DNA from: Streptomyces sp. NRRL F-5123
GTDB taxonomy: Bacteria > Actinomycetota > Actinomycetes > Streptomycetales > Streptomycetaceae
Assembly (NCBI RefSeq): GCF_000721495.1
Contig: NZ_JOHY01000120.1
Span: forward strand, 1-12,354
DNA length: 12,354 nucleotides
Direction: 5' to 3'
The position numbers and the translations under genes were made by a program. The notes under the pieces are model-generated. The model was not told where the DNA came from and made no database searches. It saw only the letters and a program-made list of their open reading frames with translations. Shown here one piece after another: positions 1-6,849 of this stretch. The first letter of the stretch is position 1. The number at the start of each line of letters is the position of its first letter.

Positions 1-97
1 ACCCCTGAACGCCTTCCAGATCGCCTTCGAAGGCCGGCTCACCCCGGCCAACAACTGAACCCCAACAACCAAGATCAGCCGTTAACTGGACACACCC
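1..97 (+). mobile_element. IS256-family element, right (3') end only
   Basis: This is the last part of an IS256 (Mutator-type) element that begins outside the window. It holds the transposase C-terminus and, after it, a terminal repeat ending near position 97. Read on the minus strand, that repeat begins GGGTGTGTCC and contains AACGGCTGATC. It matches the left-end repeats at 12257 (GGGAGTGTCT...AACGGCGGATC) and at 9239 on the minus strand (GGGAGTGTTC...CGGCGGATC). The shared ends indicate related elements. The direct repeat outside the right end cannot be tested because the left end is not in the window. Confidence 0.75.
2..58 (+). CDS. IS256-family transposase, C-terminal 18 residues (partial)
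   Basis: The open frame enters from the left edge and ends in TGA at 56-58. It encodes PLNAFQIAFEGRLTPANN. The pattern LNAF-[IT]-x-F-[ED]-GRL is the usual C-terminus of IS256-family transposases, which end a few residues after this motif. The catalytic DDE residues lie upstream, outside the window, so activity cannot be judged. The terminal repeat follows directly after the stop, as expected for this family. Confidence 0.7.
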   Translation, partial: PLNAFQIAFEGRLTPANN

Positions 98-111
98 GAA
101 TCCAACACTTA

Positions 112-126
112 CTCAGGTTGAACTCG
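112..126 (+). repeat. IS630 left terminal inverted repeat
   Basis: CTCAGGTTGAACTCG, preceded by TA at 110-111. It is a perfect reverse complement of 1879-1893. Including the flanking TA and one further base, the match is 18 bp (109-126 against 1879-1896). Confidence 0.9.
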
Positions 127-175
127 TCTTGTCATAGGTACTGACGGACCTTGATCCCCGCGGTATGACCATGGA

Positions 176-1250
176 GTGCGATACGCGCAGGGGGGCGGGT
201 TCACTGCCCAGGAGCAACAGCGTCGGGAGCGGGTGCGACTGGAGGCCGCCGAGCGGTTCGAACAGGGAGACGGCAACCGGGTGATCGCGGCTGACCTACG
301 GGTCACCGTGCGATCGGTGGAGCGGTGGCGTCAGTCAGGCCTGGCGGCAGGGCGGTTCGCCCGGCTTGGAGTCGAAGGGGCCGCAGTCACTGCCCGGCTC
401 GGCGAGCGGCAGTTCGCCCAGTTGGAGCGGGAGTTGGAGAAAGGGCCGCTCGCTCACGGCTGGGAGGACCAGCGGTGGACGCTTGCACGGATCAAGACTC
501 TGATCGGCCGGCGGTTCCACGTCTCCTACACCGTCCAGGGTGTCTGGAAGCTGATGCGACGCAACGGCTGGTCGTGCCAGCAGCCGGTCCGGCGGGCGAT
601 CGAGCGCGACGACGAGGCGGTCGAGGTGTGGAAGAAGCAGGTGTGGCCGTAGGTAAAAGCCTAGTGGCGGCGCTCGGGGCCTGGCTCGTGTTCGAGGACG
701 AGGCCGGGGTCTCGATGACGCCGGCGCGGGCCCGGACCTGGGGACGCCGTGGCCACACGCCCGTCGTTCGGGTGCGCGGCCGCTCCCGCCGACGGGTTTC
801 GATCGCCGCCCTGACCTGCTATAAGCCCGGGATGCGCTCCCGGTTGATCTACCGGCCCAGGCTCGACGACGGCCAGGGCAGAGGCAGGGACCGCAAGAGC
901 TTCGCCTGGAGCGACTACCGCGACCTGATCGTCGCGGTGCACAACCAGCTCGGTGGGCCGATCGTCCTAATCTGGGACAACCTGAACACCCACCTGGCCG
1001 CCGGCATGAAGAAGTTCATCGCCGTCCAGGACTTGCTCACCGTCTACCAACTGCCCCCGTACGCTCCCGACCTCAACCGGTCGAAAGCATCTGGTCGCTG
1101 TTGCGACGCGGCTACCTGGCGAACGTCGCCTTCGCCGACCCCGACCACCTCGTACGAACGGTCAGACGCGGCTTACGGAAGATCCAGTACCGGCCCCAGC
1201 TCATCGACGGCTGTCTGGCCGCGACCGGGCTGGCCACCGCTTTGCCGTGA
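176..1250 (+). pseudogene. IS630-family transposase, broken in three places
   Basis: A DDE transposase of the IS630 family. The GTG start at 176 gives MRYAQGGGFTAQE, a typical Streptomyces IS630 N-terminus, followed by a helix-turn-helix (AADLRVTVRSVERWRQ). The first frame stops at TAG 650-652 (QVWP*). The protein resumes in the -1 frame with ALGAWLVFEDEAGVS (first catalytic Asp in FEDE) and VLIWDNLNTH (second Asp). At about 1078 the frame shifts again, because AACCGGTCGAA has one C fewer than the expected AACCCGGTCGAA (DLNPVE). The motif carrying the third catalytic residue, VESIWS, is therefore out of frame. The true C-terminus ends at TGA 1248-1250. The first break may be a nonsense codon plus a lost C in GCC(C)TA, or a programmed -1 shift near GTAAAAG. 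The second break is inactivating. Confidence 0.85.
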
Positions 1251-1256
1251 TCGCGT

Positions 1257-1838
1257 CTAACCTCGGCAGGCCCTGAACGTATCAGTGGGGCCGCGTGCTC
1301 CTCGAGCGATGATCGGCGGGCCGCCGTCCTGCGGCAGGACGACGAGGAACCGCCAGAGGTCGTACTCGACGTTCGCCAACCCGATGGTCTCCGCGGACGC
1401 GAAAGCCTCGGCAGCGGGCCCGGCGCCGTCGGTCAGCTCATCGAAGCTTGCGTAGGACTTTGCCAGGTCTGCGGAAGGGCCGTTGATCCACAGGCGGACG
1501 GGCGCCCCCTTGCGAAGCGCGGCGAGCAACTCGTCACGCATCGCGCCCTGAGCCGATTCCAGGACCCGGCCGTAAAGGCGTTCCTGGACGCACGGCTGCG
1601 TCGGGGACGCCTCAGCCTTCTGACGGCACCGTCGGCACGACTGGAGGGCGCCGGCAACGAACAGGTGCAGATGGCGGGTGGTGTGCCGTGCCGAAATGCC
1701 GCACAACGTCCTGCGCCCGTCCACCGCATGCTCGACACCCGGGGCGCCGTTCACTTCGCAGGCACCGAATCGGGCCGGCTCCCGCGCTGTGGAGAACGAC
1801 CAGTCATCCTTCGGGGCATCGATCACGCGGACGAGCAT
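1257..1838 (-). CDS. Passenger gene in IS630 element; hypothetical protein with Cys-rich motif
   Basis: This codes for 193 residues starting MLVRVIDAPKDDW. I do not recognise a named family. Near residues 42-73 there is GRRTLCGISARHT, then LQSCRRCRQ. This LCG...CRRC spacing is seen in many uncharacterised actinomycete proteins and may bind zinc. The C-terminal half (from RLYGRVLESAQG) looks like an ordinary soluble alpha/beta protein, and no signal peptide or membrane segment is visible. The stop (TAG, 1257-1259) lies 6 bp past the transposase stop, so the genes converge. No in-frame upstream start was found between 1838 and the terminal repeat. A weak purine-rich stretch (GAGGGGCGG) precedes the ATG. 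Because it lies inside the TA-flanked ends it is probably cargo. Function unknown. Confidence 0.6.
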   Translation of the reverse strand: MLVRVIDAPKDDWSFSTAREPARFGACEVNGAPGVEHAVDGRRTLCGISARHTTRHLHLFVAGALQSCRRCRQKAEASPTQPCVQERLYGRVLESAQGAMRDELLAALRKGAPVRLWINGPSADLAKSYASFDELTDGAGPAAEAFASAETIGLANVEYDLWRFLVVLPQDGGPPIIARGARGPTDTFRACRG

Positions 1839-1878
1839 GCCACAGCCGCCCCTCGCCTGGCCTTGACCACCGACATCG

Positions 1879-1893
1879 CGAGTTCAACCTGAG
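1879..1893 (-). repeat. IS630 right terminal inverted repeat
   Basis: CGAGTTCAACCTGAG, followed by TA at 1894-1895. It is the exact inverse of the left end at 112-126. It lies beyond the passenger gene, so the passenger is inside the element rather than next to it. Confidence 0.9.
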
Positions 1894-1895
1894 TA

Positions 1896-2005
1896 ACCTC
1901 GCGCTTTCATGAAGTGGGCCGTCCGACAGGCGGTCAGATAAGCGAAAAGTGCCTCTGACCAGAGGCAATGAGGATTACTGAGGTCCTTCTTCCCGGCCCT
2001 GTCGG
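1896..2005. other. Unassigned remnant between IS630 and ISAs1
   Basis: About 110 bp between the IS630 TA and the putative ISAs1 left end. It contains the palindrome at 1950-1967. Its first 29 bp match 6647-6675 at 21 positions. Read on the minus strand, a short open stretch ends ...TACRTAHFMKARG before running into the IS630 end. This may be the 3' portion of a gene, or of an older mobile element, cut by the IS630 insertion. No complete gene is present. Confidence 0.4.
1950..1967. repeat. Short palindrome TGCCTCTG-AC-CAGAGGCA
   Basis: Perfect 8-bp arms separated by 2 bp. It could form a hairpin or be a binding site or an end of a lost element. There is no T run after it and no intact gene ends next to it, so a terminator role is unsupported. 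Confidence 0.5.
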
Positions 2006-2145
2006 CAGGGCTGATTCAAAGTGCTGGTGATCTTGCAGGGTCGCTGGTCGTACGCACGAAGGGGGTGCTACGGGCCGTTACGAAGACAACGAGGCTCCGG
2101 TTGAAGGGGTGACCTATCAAGACGCCCTGCACCACTGGAGCCTCG

Positions 2146-3186
2146 ATGTGCCGCCAGTCTGCCACCGTCTGTCTGACCGAGTCGCCTTCGCCGCGCCAGC
2201 GTGAACTGCCGGGTGTCGCTGAGCGGTTGGCGACGTTGCCGGACCCGCGCGACCGTCGTGGCCGACGGCACTCGCTGGTGTCGGTGCTGCTGACTGCGGC
2301 CTGCGCGGTGCTGTCCGGGGCCCGCTCCTACCTGGCCATCGGCCAGTTGGCCCACAACAGTGCTCCGCAGGATGCCCTCGCCCGCCTGGGCGTCCGTCCC
2401 CGCGGGCCCGCTCGGCCTGCGGAGTACTCCTGCCACCTCCACGATCCGCCGCGTGCTCACTTCGGTGTGCCCCGGTGGGCTGGCCGACCTGCTCGGCGCC
2501 GCCTCGGCCGACGCCGGGCGGGTGGCCGTGGACGGCAAGAGTGCCCGCGGCTCACGCACCGGCACCGACGACGCCGTTCACCTGCTGTCGGCCGTCACCG
2601 GCTCCGGACGCGTCATCTCCCAGCTTCCGGTGCCCGGCAAGACCACCGAGGTCACCGCCCTGCCGGCGCTGCTGGCACCCTTCGACCTCACCGGTGTGAC
2701 GGTCACCGCCGACGCACTGCACACCACCCGCGAACAGGCCCGCCATCTGGTGGAGGAGAAGAACGCCCACTTCGTCCTCGTCGTCAGGCGCAACCAGCCG
2801 CGCCTGCGCGCCGCGCTGCGGGCCCTGCCGTGGAAGAAGTGCACCACGGTGCGCTACGACCGCGCGACCGGGCACGGCCGACGTGAGACCCGCTCGGTGC
2901 GTGTGCTGACCGTCACCGGTCTCGGCCTGGACTTCCCGCATGTCACGCAGGCAGTGAAGATCCACCGCTACCGCACCGACGCCAAGAGCGGGAAGACCAC
3001 CCGGCAGACCGTCCACGCGATCACCGATATGCCTTCCCACCAGGCATCCCCGCAGCATCTCGGACAACTCGCCCGCGGCCACTGGGACATCGAGTCGATC
3101 CACCACGTGAGGGACACGACCTTCGCCGAGGACGCCTCCCAGATCCGCACCGGGCACGGCCCGGCGAACATGGCCACACTGCGCAA
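2146..3186 (+). pseudogene. ISAs1-family transposase, frameshifted and truncated
   Basis: A DDE transposase of the ISAs1 (H-repeat-associated) family. The N-terminal part has LPDPRDRRGRRHSLVSVLLTAACAVLSGA, the family's DPRDRRGxRH signature. At 2398-2401 a run of four C replaces the expected three, moving the reading from the frame of 2146 to the next one. The protein then continues with STIRRVL, the first catalytic Asp in RVAVDGKSARGS, the second in VTADALHTTRE, and the Glu region in [13 protein letters not shown]. It stops matching after [10 protein letters not shown], where the family normally continues for about 40 residues. The putative start is ATG 2146 with GGAG just upstream. It is inactive because of both the frameshift and the truncation. 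Confidence 0.85.
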
Positions 3187-5857
3187 GCTGCCATTGCTGG
3201 TTGGCGCCGTTGTTGGCGGTCCACTGCACGACGGCGGCTCCGTCGCTGGTCGCCTGGCCGCTCACGTCGGCCGCCAGGCCGCTGTCATGGCTGACGATGG
3301 TGTAGTACCCGTCGCCGGTGGGCCGTAGGTACCACTGCTGGTTGGTACCGCCGTTGGCGGTCCACTGCTGGAGTTGGAGGCCGGCGGCGGTGGAACCGCC
3401 GTTGACGTCGAGCACCTTGCCGGTGGGGTTGTAGCGCAGGGTGAGGGCGCTGCCCGAGGCGCTGAGGGTCCAGTTCCCGCCGCCGGTCTGCTGGACGGCC
3501 TTGGCGCCGTCGGCGGTGGAGTTGCCGGCGATGGCCAGAGGCTTGCCGCTGTTGCGGTTGACGATCCGGTAGGTGCCCGGCGCGGGGCTCGTGGAGCTGC
3601 CCAGGGTGAAGTACTCGACCGCGTCGCTGAACACGGTCGTCCCGGCTTTGCTGGTGGACAGGACGAGGTAGACCCGTGAGCCGCTGGACGGCGCGGTGAA
3701 CGACACGGTCTGCGTCGTCTTCGAGCCGAGCGGGACGGTGAGGGTGGTGTTCCCGGAGGCGATCACCGGGCCGGTGGCGCTGTCGAGGTGGGCGCTCCAG
3801 GCGAAGTCCACGGCGGTGCCGGTGAAGGCGTCGTTGAACACCGAGATCGTTCGGTTCACGGTGCTGTTGGCGGCGTATCCGGGGACCGCTTGCGACAGGG
3901 GGAAGGTGCCGTTGGAGTCCGACACGCCTGAGGCGGACCAATAGGGCAGGTCGATCGCGGCGACCGGGTTGAACGCGGCCTGGATGCGCTGGATCTGCGG
4001 ATTGCTCCACGGGTCGGAGAGGTTGTCGGCGCCGTAGACGGGATGGCCGCCCTCTTCGGGGGTGAAGTCGGTGGTGCGGACGCCGGGGATGACGCCCGCC
4101 CAGGCGGACAGCAGGGTGTAGGGGCGCAAGTCGCTGGCGTCCTTGGCGCGCTTGGCCACCATCGTGGTGGCGAACCACTCGAAGCCCTGCTTGGTGTTGC
4201 ACTTCGGCCAGATGTACTCGCCCTCGCCGTCGGGCCGGCCGGCAACCGACACGACTTTCTCGCCGTAGGTGCCGAAACCGTCCAAGTAGTGCCCGAAGAC
4301 ATCGAAGTTGGAGTACGCCATGGAGGGGTAGGGGTTGGCCGGGGCGCCGACCCACGCGTCGACGCTGACCGGCCGGGTGCCGTCGTTGCCGTTCATCGCC
4401 GCGTACAGGTCCTTCTCGAACTGCTCCGAGTCGTCACCGCTGCTGCCGGGCTCGTTGCTCTGGCTCCAGCGGATCACGGCCGGGTGGTTGCGGTCCCGCA
4501 GGGTCAGTGCGCGGGCGTGGTCGACCATGTTGTCGTGCCCGGCGACGAAGTCCTGAAGGCTGTTGGAGCCGCGGATGCCGGTCTCGTCGATGATCATCAG
4601 GCCCATCTCGTCGGCCACGTCGAGCATGTAGGGGCTGGCCGGCTCCTGATGAATGCGGACCACGTTGTAGTTCAGCCGCTGGTAGTTGTCGACCGCCTGC
4701 GGCCAGCCGCCGTTGCCCGAGGAGGGCGCGAGGAAGCCGGGCAGGGTGTCGTAGGCGTCGCCCTTGCCGCCGTTGTTGATGCGGTCGAAGTCCGCGCCCT
4801 GGAGGTTGTCGCCGCGGAAGTTCACCCGCACGCCGTTGAGGTAGTAGTACTCGCCGTTCTGGGTGCTCTCCCGGAATCCGAAGCGGTAGGTCGCGTCGCT
4901 GGTGTGTCCGTCGTCGGTCGCCGCGTGGACGGTCAGGCGGTGCAGTTGGGCGCGATACCCCTGCCGGTAGGGGACGTTGGGCCACCAGTACGAGGAGGAG
5001 CCCAGGTTCCACGCCACCGGCCCGACTGTCACCTTGACGGTCGAGTGGGCGGCCACGGTCACCGTGCTGCTCGGCAGCGCCGGGTAGGTGAACGACGTGC
5101 CGTTGTCCGAGGCGAGCGAGCCGGTCAGGGTCACCGACCGGGCGCTGGCGGAGGTGTTGGTCACCGACGCGTCGTAGGTGAGGGTCTGATTGGCCACGGA
5201 CGTGCGGATGAACGTGTCGCTGACGTACACGGCCGGATACACGCGCAGGAACGCCGAACGGAAGATCCCCTGCGGTACGGCCTCGGCCCAGTCGGCCGCG
5301 TCGGGCACCAGGTACCTGCCGTTCGCTGGGTTCTTCAGGGCGCCTCTGCCCTTCACATCGACCGTGACGGTGTGCGTGGTACCCGGTGCCGCGTACGCGC
5401 TGATGTCGAAGTTCGACGGCGTGAACGCGGTGGTTTTGGTCGCCACCGTCCGCCCGTCGACCGACAGGGTCGCCTGGTGGTTCACCGCGCCGAACTCGAT
5501 CCACGCCGACTGCGGCTGCCCGGAGTCCGGCACGGTGATCGTGCGGGAGTACACCGCCTCGTTCACATCGGTGAAGCCCTGCTTGTACCAGCCGCCGCCC
5601 GGCACGGTGATCGACGTCGCCGACCGGCCCACCGGGGTGAACCCCCACGTGCCGGCCAGGTCGACCGCCGCGATGGCGGCGTTGCCGGCGGTGACGCCGT
5701 CGGTGCCGGAGGCCGGCGAGGCAACGGCCGGCGTGGCCCGAGGGGCGGTCGCCGTGGCCGGCTGTGTTCCCGCAGCCCCGGTCAGCAGCGCCACGACGGC
5801 CACGGACCAAAGGGCCAGGCGTCGACGGCGCGGCGGCTGTACGTGTTGTCGCTTCAC
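2552..5857 (-). CDS. Secreted GH2-family glycosidase with C-terminal ricin (CBM13) domain; 3' end fused to antisense ISAs1
   Basis: The start is GTG at 5857, six bases after an ideal AAGGAGGA. Residues 1-38 form a signal peptide: RRRRL, a hydrophobic core (WSVAVVALLTGAAG), then likely cleavage after ATATA. A GH2 sugar-binding jelly-roll follows at about 60-220, an Ig-like domain at about 225-330 and a TIM barrel at about 335-640. The barrel contains RWSQSNEPG, where Glu469 fits the GH2 acid/base, and GEGEYIW, where Glu547 is a candidate nucleophile. An Ig-like linker and a ricin-type lectin domain (about 760-890, with QQW repeats) complete the enzyme. The product is probably extracellular and cuts a beta-linked glycan. 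The substrate (galactoside, mannoside or other) cannot be read from sequence. Genuine sequence ends at 3187 (residue 890). The natural stop is gone, and the frame runs 211 codons through antisense transposase to a stop at 2552-2554. Two upstream LacI-type operators suggest sugar-responsive control. Confidence 0.85.
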   Translation of the reverse strand: MKRQHVQPPRRRRLALWSVAVVALLTGAAGTQPATATAPRATPAVASPASGTDGVTAGNAAIAAVDLAGTWGFTPVGRSATSITVPGGGWYKQGFTDVNEAVYSRTITVPDSGQPQSAWIEFGAVNHQATLSVDGRTVATKTTAFTPSNFDISAYAAPGTTHTVTVDVKGRGALKNPANGRYLVPDAADWAEAVPQGIFRSAFLRVYPAVYVSDTFIRTSVANQTLTYDASVTNTSASARSVTLTGSLASDNGTSFTYPALPSSTVTVAAHSTVKVTVGPVAWNLGSSSYWWPNVPYRQGYRAQLHRLTVHAATDDGHTSDATYRFGFRESTQNGEYYYLNGVRVNFRGDNLQGADFDRINNGGKGDAYDTLPGFLAPSSGNGGWPQAVDNYQRLNYNVVRIHQEPASPYMLDVADEMGLMIIDETGIRGSNSLQDFVAGHDNMVDHARALTLRDRNHPAVIRWSQSNEPGSSGDDSEQFEKDLYAAMNGNDGTRPVSVDAWVGAPANPYPSMAYSNFDVFGHYLDGFGTYGEKVVSVAGRPDGEGEYIWPKCNTKQGFEWFATTMVAKRAKDASDLRPYTLLSAWAGVIPGVRTTDFTPEEGGHPVYGADNLSDPWSNPQIQRIQAAFNPVAAIDLPYWSASGVSDSNGTFPLSQAVPGYAANSTVNRTISVFNDAFTGTAVDFAWSAHLDSATGPVIASGNTTLTVPLGSKTTQTVSFTAPSSGSRVYLVLSTSKAGTTVFSDAVEYFTLGSSTSPAPGTYRIVNRNSGKPLAIAGNSTADGAKAVQQTGGGNWTLSASGSALTLRYNPTGKVLDVNGGSTAAGLQLQQWTANGGTNQQWYLRPTGDGYYTIVSHDSGLAADVSGQATSDGAAVVQWTANNGANQQWQLAQCGHVRRAVPGADLGGVLGEGRVPHVVDRLDVPVAAGELSEMLRGCLVGRHIGDRVDGLPGGLPALGVGAVAVDLHCLRDMREVQAETGDGQHTHRAGLTSAVPGRAVVAHRGALLPRQGPQRGAQARLVAPDDEDEVGVLLLHQMAGLFAGGVQCVGGDRHTGEVEGCQQRRQGGDLGGLAGHRKLGDDASGAGDGRQQVNGVVGAGA
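3031..3186 (+). repeat. 156-bp direct repeat, copy A (inside ISAs1)
   Basis: Identical to 6463-6618 apart from one base (GGGACATC here, GGGGCATC there, an Asp-to-Gly change in the transposase reading). Both copies end at exactly ACTGCGCAA. The GH2 locus lies between them. Confidence 0.9.
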
Positions 5858-5861
5858 ACGA

Positions 5862-5869
5862 TCCTCCTT
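5862..5869 (-). promoter_or_regulatory. Ribosome binding site of the GH2 gene
   Basis: AAGGAGGA read on the minus strand, close to perfectly complementary to the 16S 3' end. It lies 4-6 bases before GTG 5857 and fixes that start over the longer open frame that begins at 5968. Confidence 0.85.
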
Positions 5870-6041
5870 GCAAACGGACCAGGCACGGGCAGGTGATGAA
5901 CCGGTCGGGGCGGCGCTGAAGCCGTAAGGCGGTGAGCGACCCGCCGGGTCGGCCCTGTCCCACCACAACTCGCCGACAACCAGGGGGAAGGAGGCCGCCC
6001 GGACCGCCCGACCCCTCGGCGCACCTGACAGACACCCATCG

Positions 6042-6055
6042 TGTTAGCGCTCACA
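6042..6055. promoter_or_regulatory. LacI-family-type operator, proximal
   Basis: TGTTAGCGCTCACA, a near-palindrome around the central CG of AGCGCT. It closely resembles LacI/GalR-family operators of actinomycete sugar-utilisation genes. It lies about 185 bp upstream of the GH2 start, beside TATATG on the minus strand, a position suited to repressing the GH2 promoter. The cognate repressor is not in the window. Confidence 0.65.
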
Positions 6056-6404
6056 TATACCGAGCGGTCGGAGATATGGCGTCACTGGAGGGACAGATGT
6101 TTCGGATACAAGAAGCTGCCCTGCACCCCTCACGGTGTCAAGTCTCACGACACGAACCGATTCACCCGGTCATCGATGCGACCTCCCGTCCCAACCCTTG
6201 CCCGGGGCGCCCCTGTGCTCGCATCGGCGCCAGAAGCCGAGGCCCCCCGCGCGGACGGCTGGCGTGCGGGGCAGGCGCCGAAACAGGCCCGTACCGCACA
6301 CCCCTTGAGGTGGCGCCGACAGATGTGTCAGTCTCATTTCGACCCTTCAACCGGGGCAGTGCCCCCGCTGGCCGACTGCACACACCTGGGCCCCTCACAC
6401 TGAA

Positions 6405-6418
6405 TGTGAGCGCTCACC
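6405..6418. promoter_or_regulatory. LacI-family-type operator, distal
   Basis: TGTGAGCGCTCACC, with a perfect 12-bp palindrome GTGAGCGCTCAC at 6406-6417. Its centre is 363 bp from the proximal operator. It may belong to a divergent promoter whose gene was replaced by mobile DNA, or act as an auxiliary operator for the GH2 gene. Confidence 0.65.
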
Positions 6419-6462
6419 CCTCCTGGGCGACGCGCGCTCTGAAGTTGCAGCGCCCCGCGCCG

Positions 6463-6618
6463 GCCTTCCCACCAGGCATCCCCGCAGCATCTCGGACAAC
6501 TCGCCCGCGGCCACTGGGGCATCGAGTCGATCCACCACGTGAGGGACACGACCTTCGCCGAGGACGCCTCCCAGATCCGCACCGGGCACGGCCCGGCGAA
6601 CATGGCCACACTGCGCAA
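6463..6618 (+). repeat. 156-bp direct repeat, copy B
   Basis: Second copy of 3031-3186 in the same orientation. Upstream it joins GH2 5' flanking DNA. Downstream it joins AGTCGCAGAGAG, unlike copy A, which joins the GH2 3' end. Confidence 0.9.
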
Positions 6619-6646
6619 AGTCGCAGAGAGTGCAGTTAGTGCCCTG
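6463..6646 (+). pseudogene. ISAs1-family transposase fragment, possible right end
   Basis: The first 156 bp encode the ISAs1 transposase segment around [16 protein letters not shown] up to ATLRK. After that the sequence no longer matches the family. GCCCTG at 6641-6646 is the reverse of the CAGGGC that starts the putative left end at 2006, so this could be an internally deleted right end of the same element. The terminal match beyond those bases is poor, so the right end is tentative. Confidence 0.6.
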
Positions 6647-6849
6647 ACCTCGGTGTTTCATGGGGTGGACGGCCCTGCGGTGGGATGCCGGCCTGGACAC
6701 GTCGTGCTCAAATCGGCCGCCTGCGGAGCGGCCGCCGATTCCGGGGGACGACTGCCCCGGCGCACGGACGTGCGACTTCGCGACTGTTGGGCCTACCCCA
6801 CCGTCATCATCACCGTCCGTCACCACCGGATGTGAGACAGGGCCCGATG
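6647..6849. other. Unassigned 200-bp segment
   Basis: No confident gene. Positions 6647-6675 resemble 1896-1924 (21 of 29 bases). On the minus strand both read as a short stretch with R-x-A-H-x-MK-x-RG, or a close variant ([11 protein letters not shown] here). This may be the remains of the same gene or mobile element. The segment ends where IS256-like sequence begins at 6850. Confidence 0.4.

Larger units (their letters stand above)
112..1893 (+). mobile_element. IS630-family element with passenger gene, TA-flanked
   Basis: The element is bounded by CTCAGGTTGAACTCG at 112-126 and its exact reverse complement at 1879-1893. The dinucleotide TA flanks it at 110-111 and 1894-1895. IS630/Tc1-mariner elements insert at TA and duplicate it, so these are credible transposition ends. 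It contains a broken IS630 transposase on the plus strand (176-1250) and a convergent passenger gene on the minus strand (1257-1838). At about 1.78 kb it is longer than the usual 1.0-1.2 kb for the family, and the passenger accounts for the difference. The transposase is inactive, so movement would need help in trans. Confidence 0.85.
2006..3186 (+). mobile_element. ISAs1-family element, 3'-truncated
   Basis: The left end is probably at 2006, where CAGGGCTGATTCAAAGTG begins; ISAs1-family ends usually start CAGGG. The element carries a frameshifted transposase (2146-3186). It is cut off after ACTGCGCAA at 3186, about 40 codons short of the usual end, and the next base belongs to the antisense 3' end of the GH2 gene. 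The right terminal repeat is missing here. The last 156 bp are repeated at 6463-6618. Confidence 0.75.
5858..6462. other. Intergenic region upstream of GH2 gene
   Basis: About 600 bp without a convincing gene. It contains the GH2 ribosome site, a LacI-type operator at 6042-6055 with TATATG next to it on the minus strand (a possible -10 element, weak), and a second operator at 6405-6418. The open frames here are arginine- or proline-rich and show no protein-like composition. A divergent gene that once used the second operator may have been lost at the ISAs1 junction (6463). Confidence 0.6.

Noticed and set aside
325..1260. A separate 311-residue protein starting at 325
   Set aside because: Its first part is the out-of-frame reading of the IS630 N-terminus. 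Only the part after about 650 is genuine transposase.
4043..5896. Long plus-strand open frame (617 codons) opposite the GH2 gene
   Set aside because: It is the antisense of a clearly recognisable GH2 protein. Its composition (Val/Gly/Arg-rich, no motifs) is typical of antisense frames in high-GC DNA.
5858..5968. Upstream extension of the GH2 protein to a start at 5968
   Set aside because: The ideal AAGGAGGA lies just before GTG 5857, and a normal signal peptide begins there. The extension lacks a signal-like sequence and a ribosome site.
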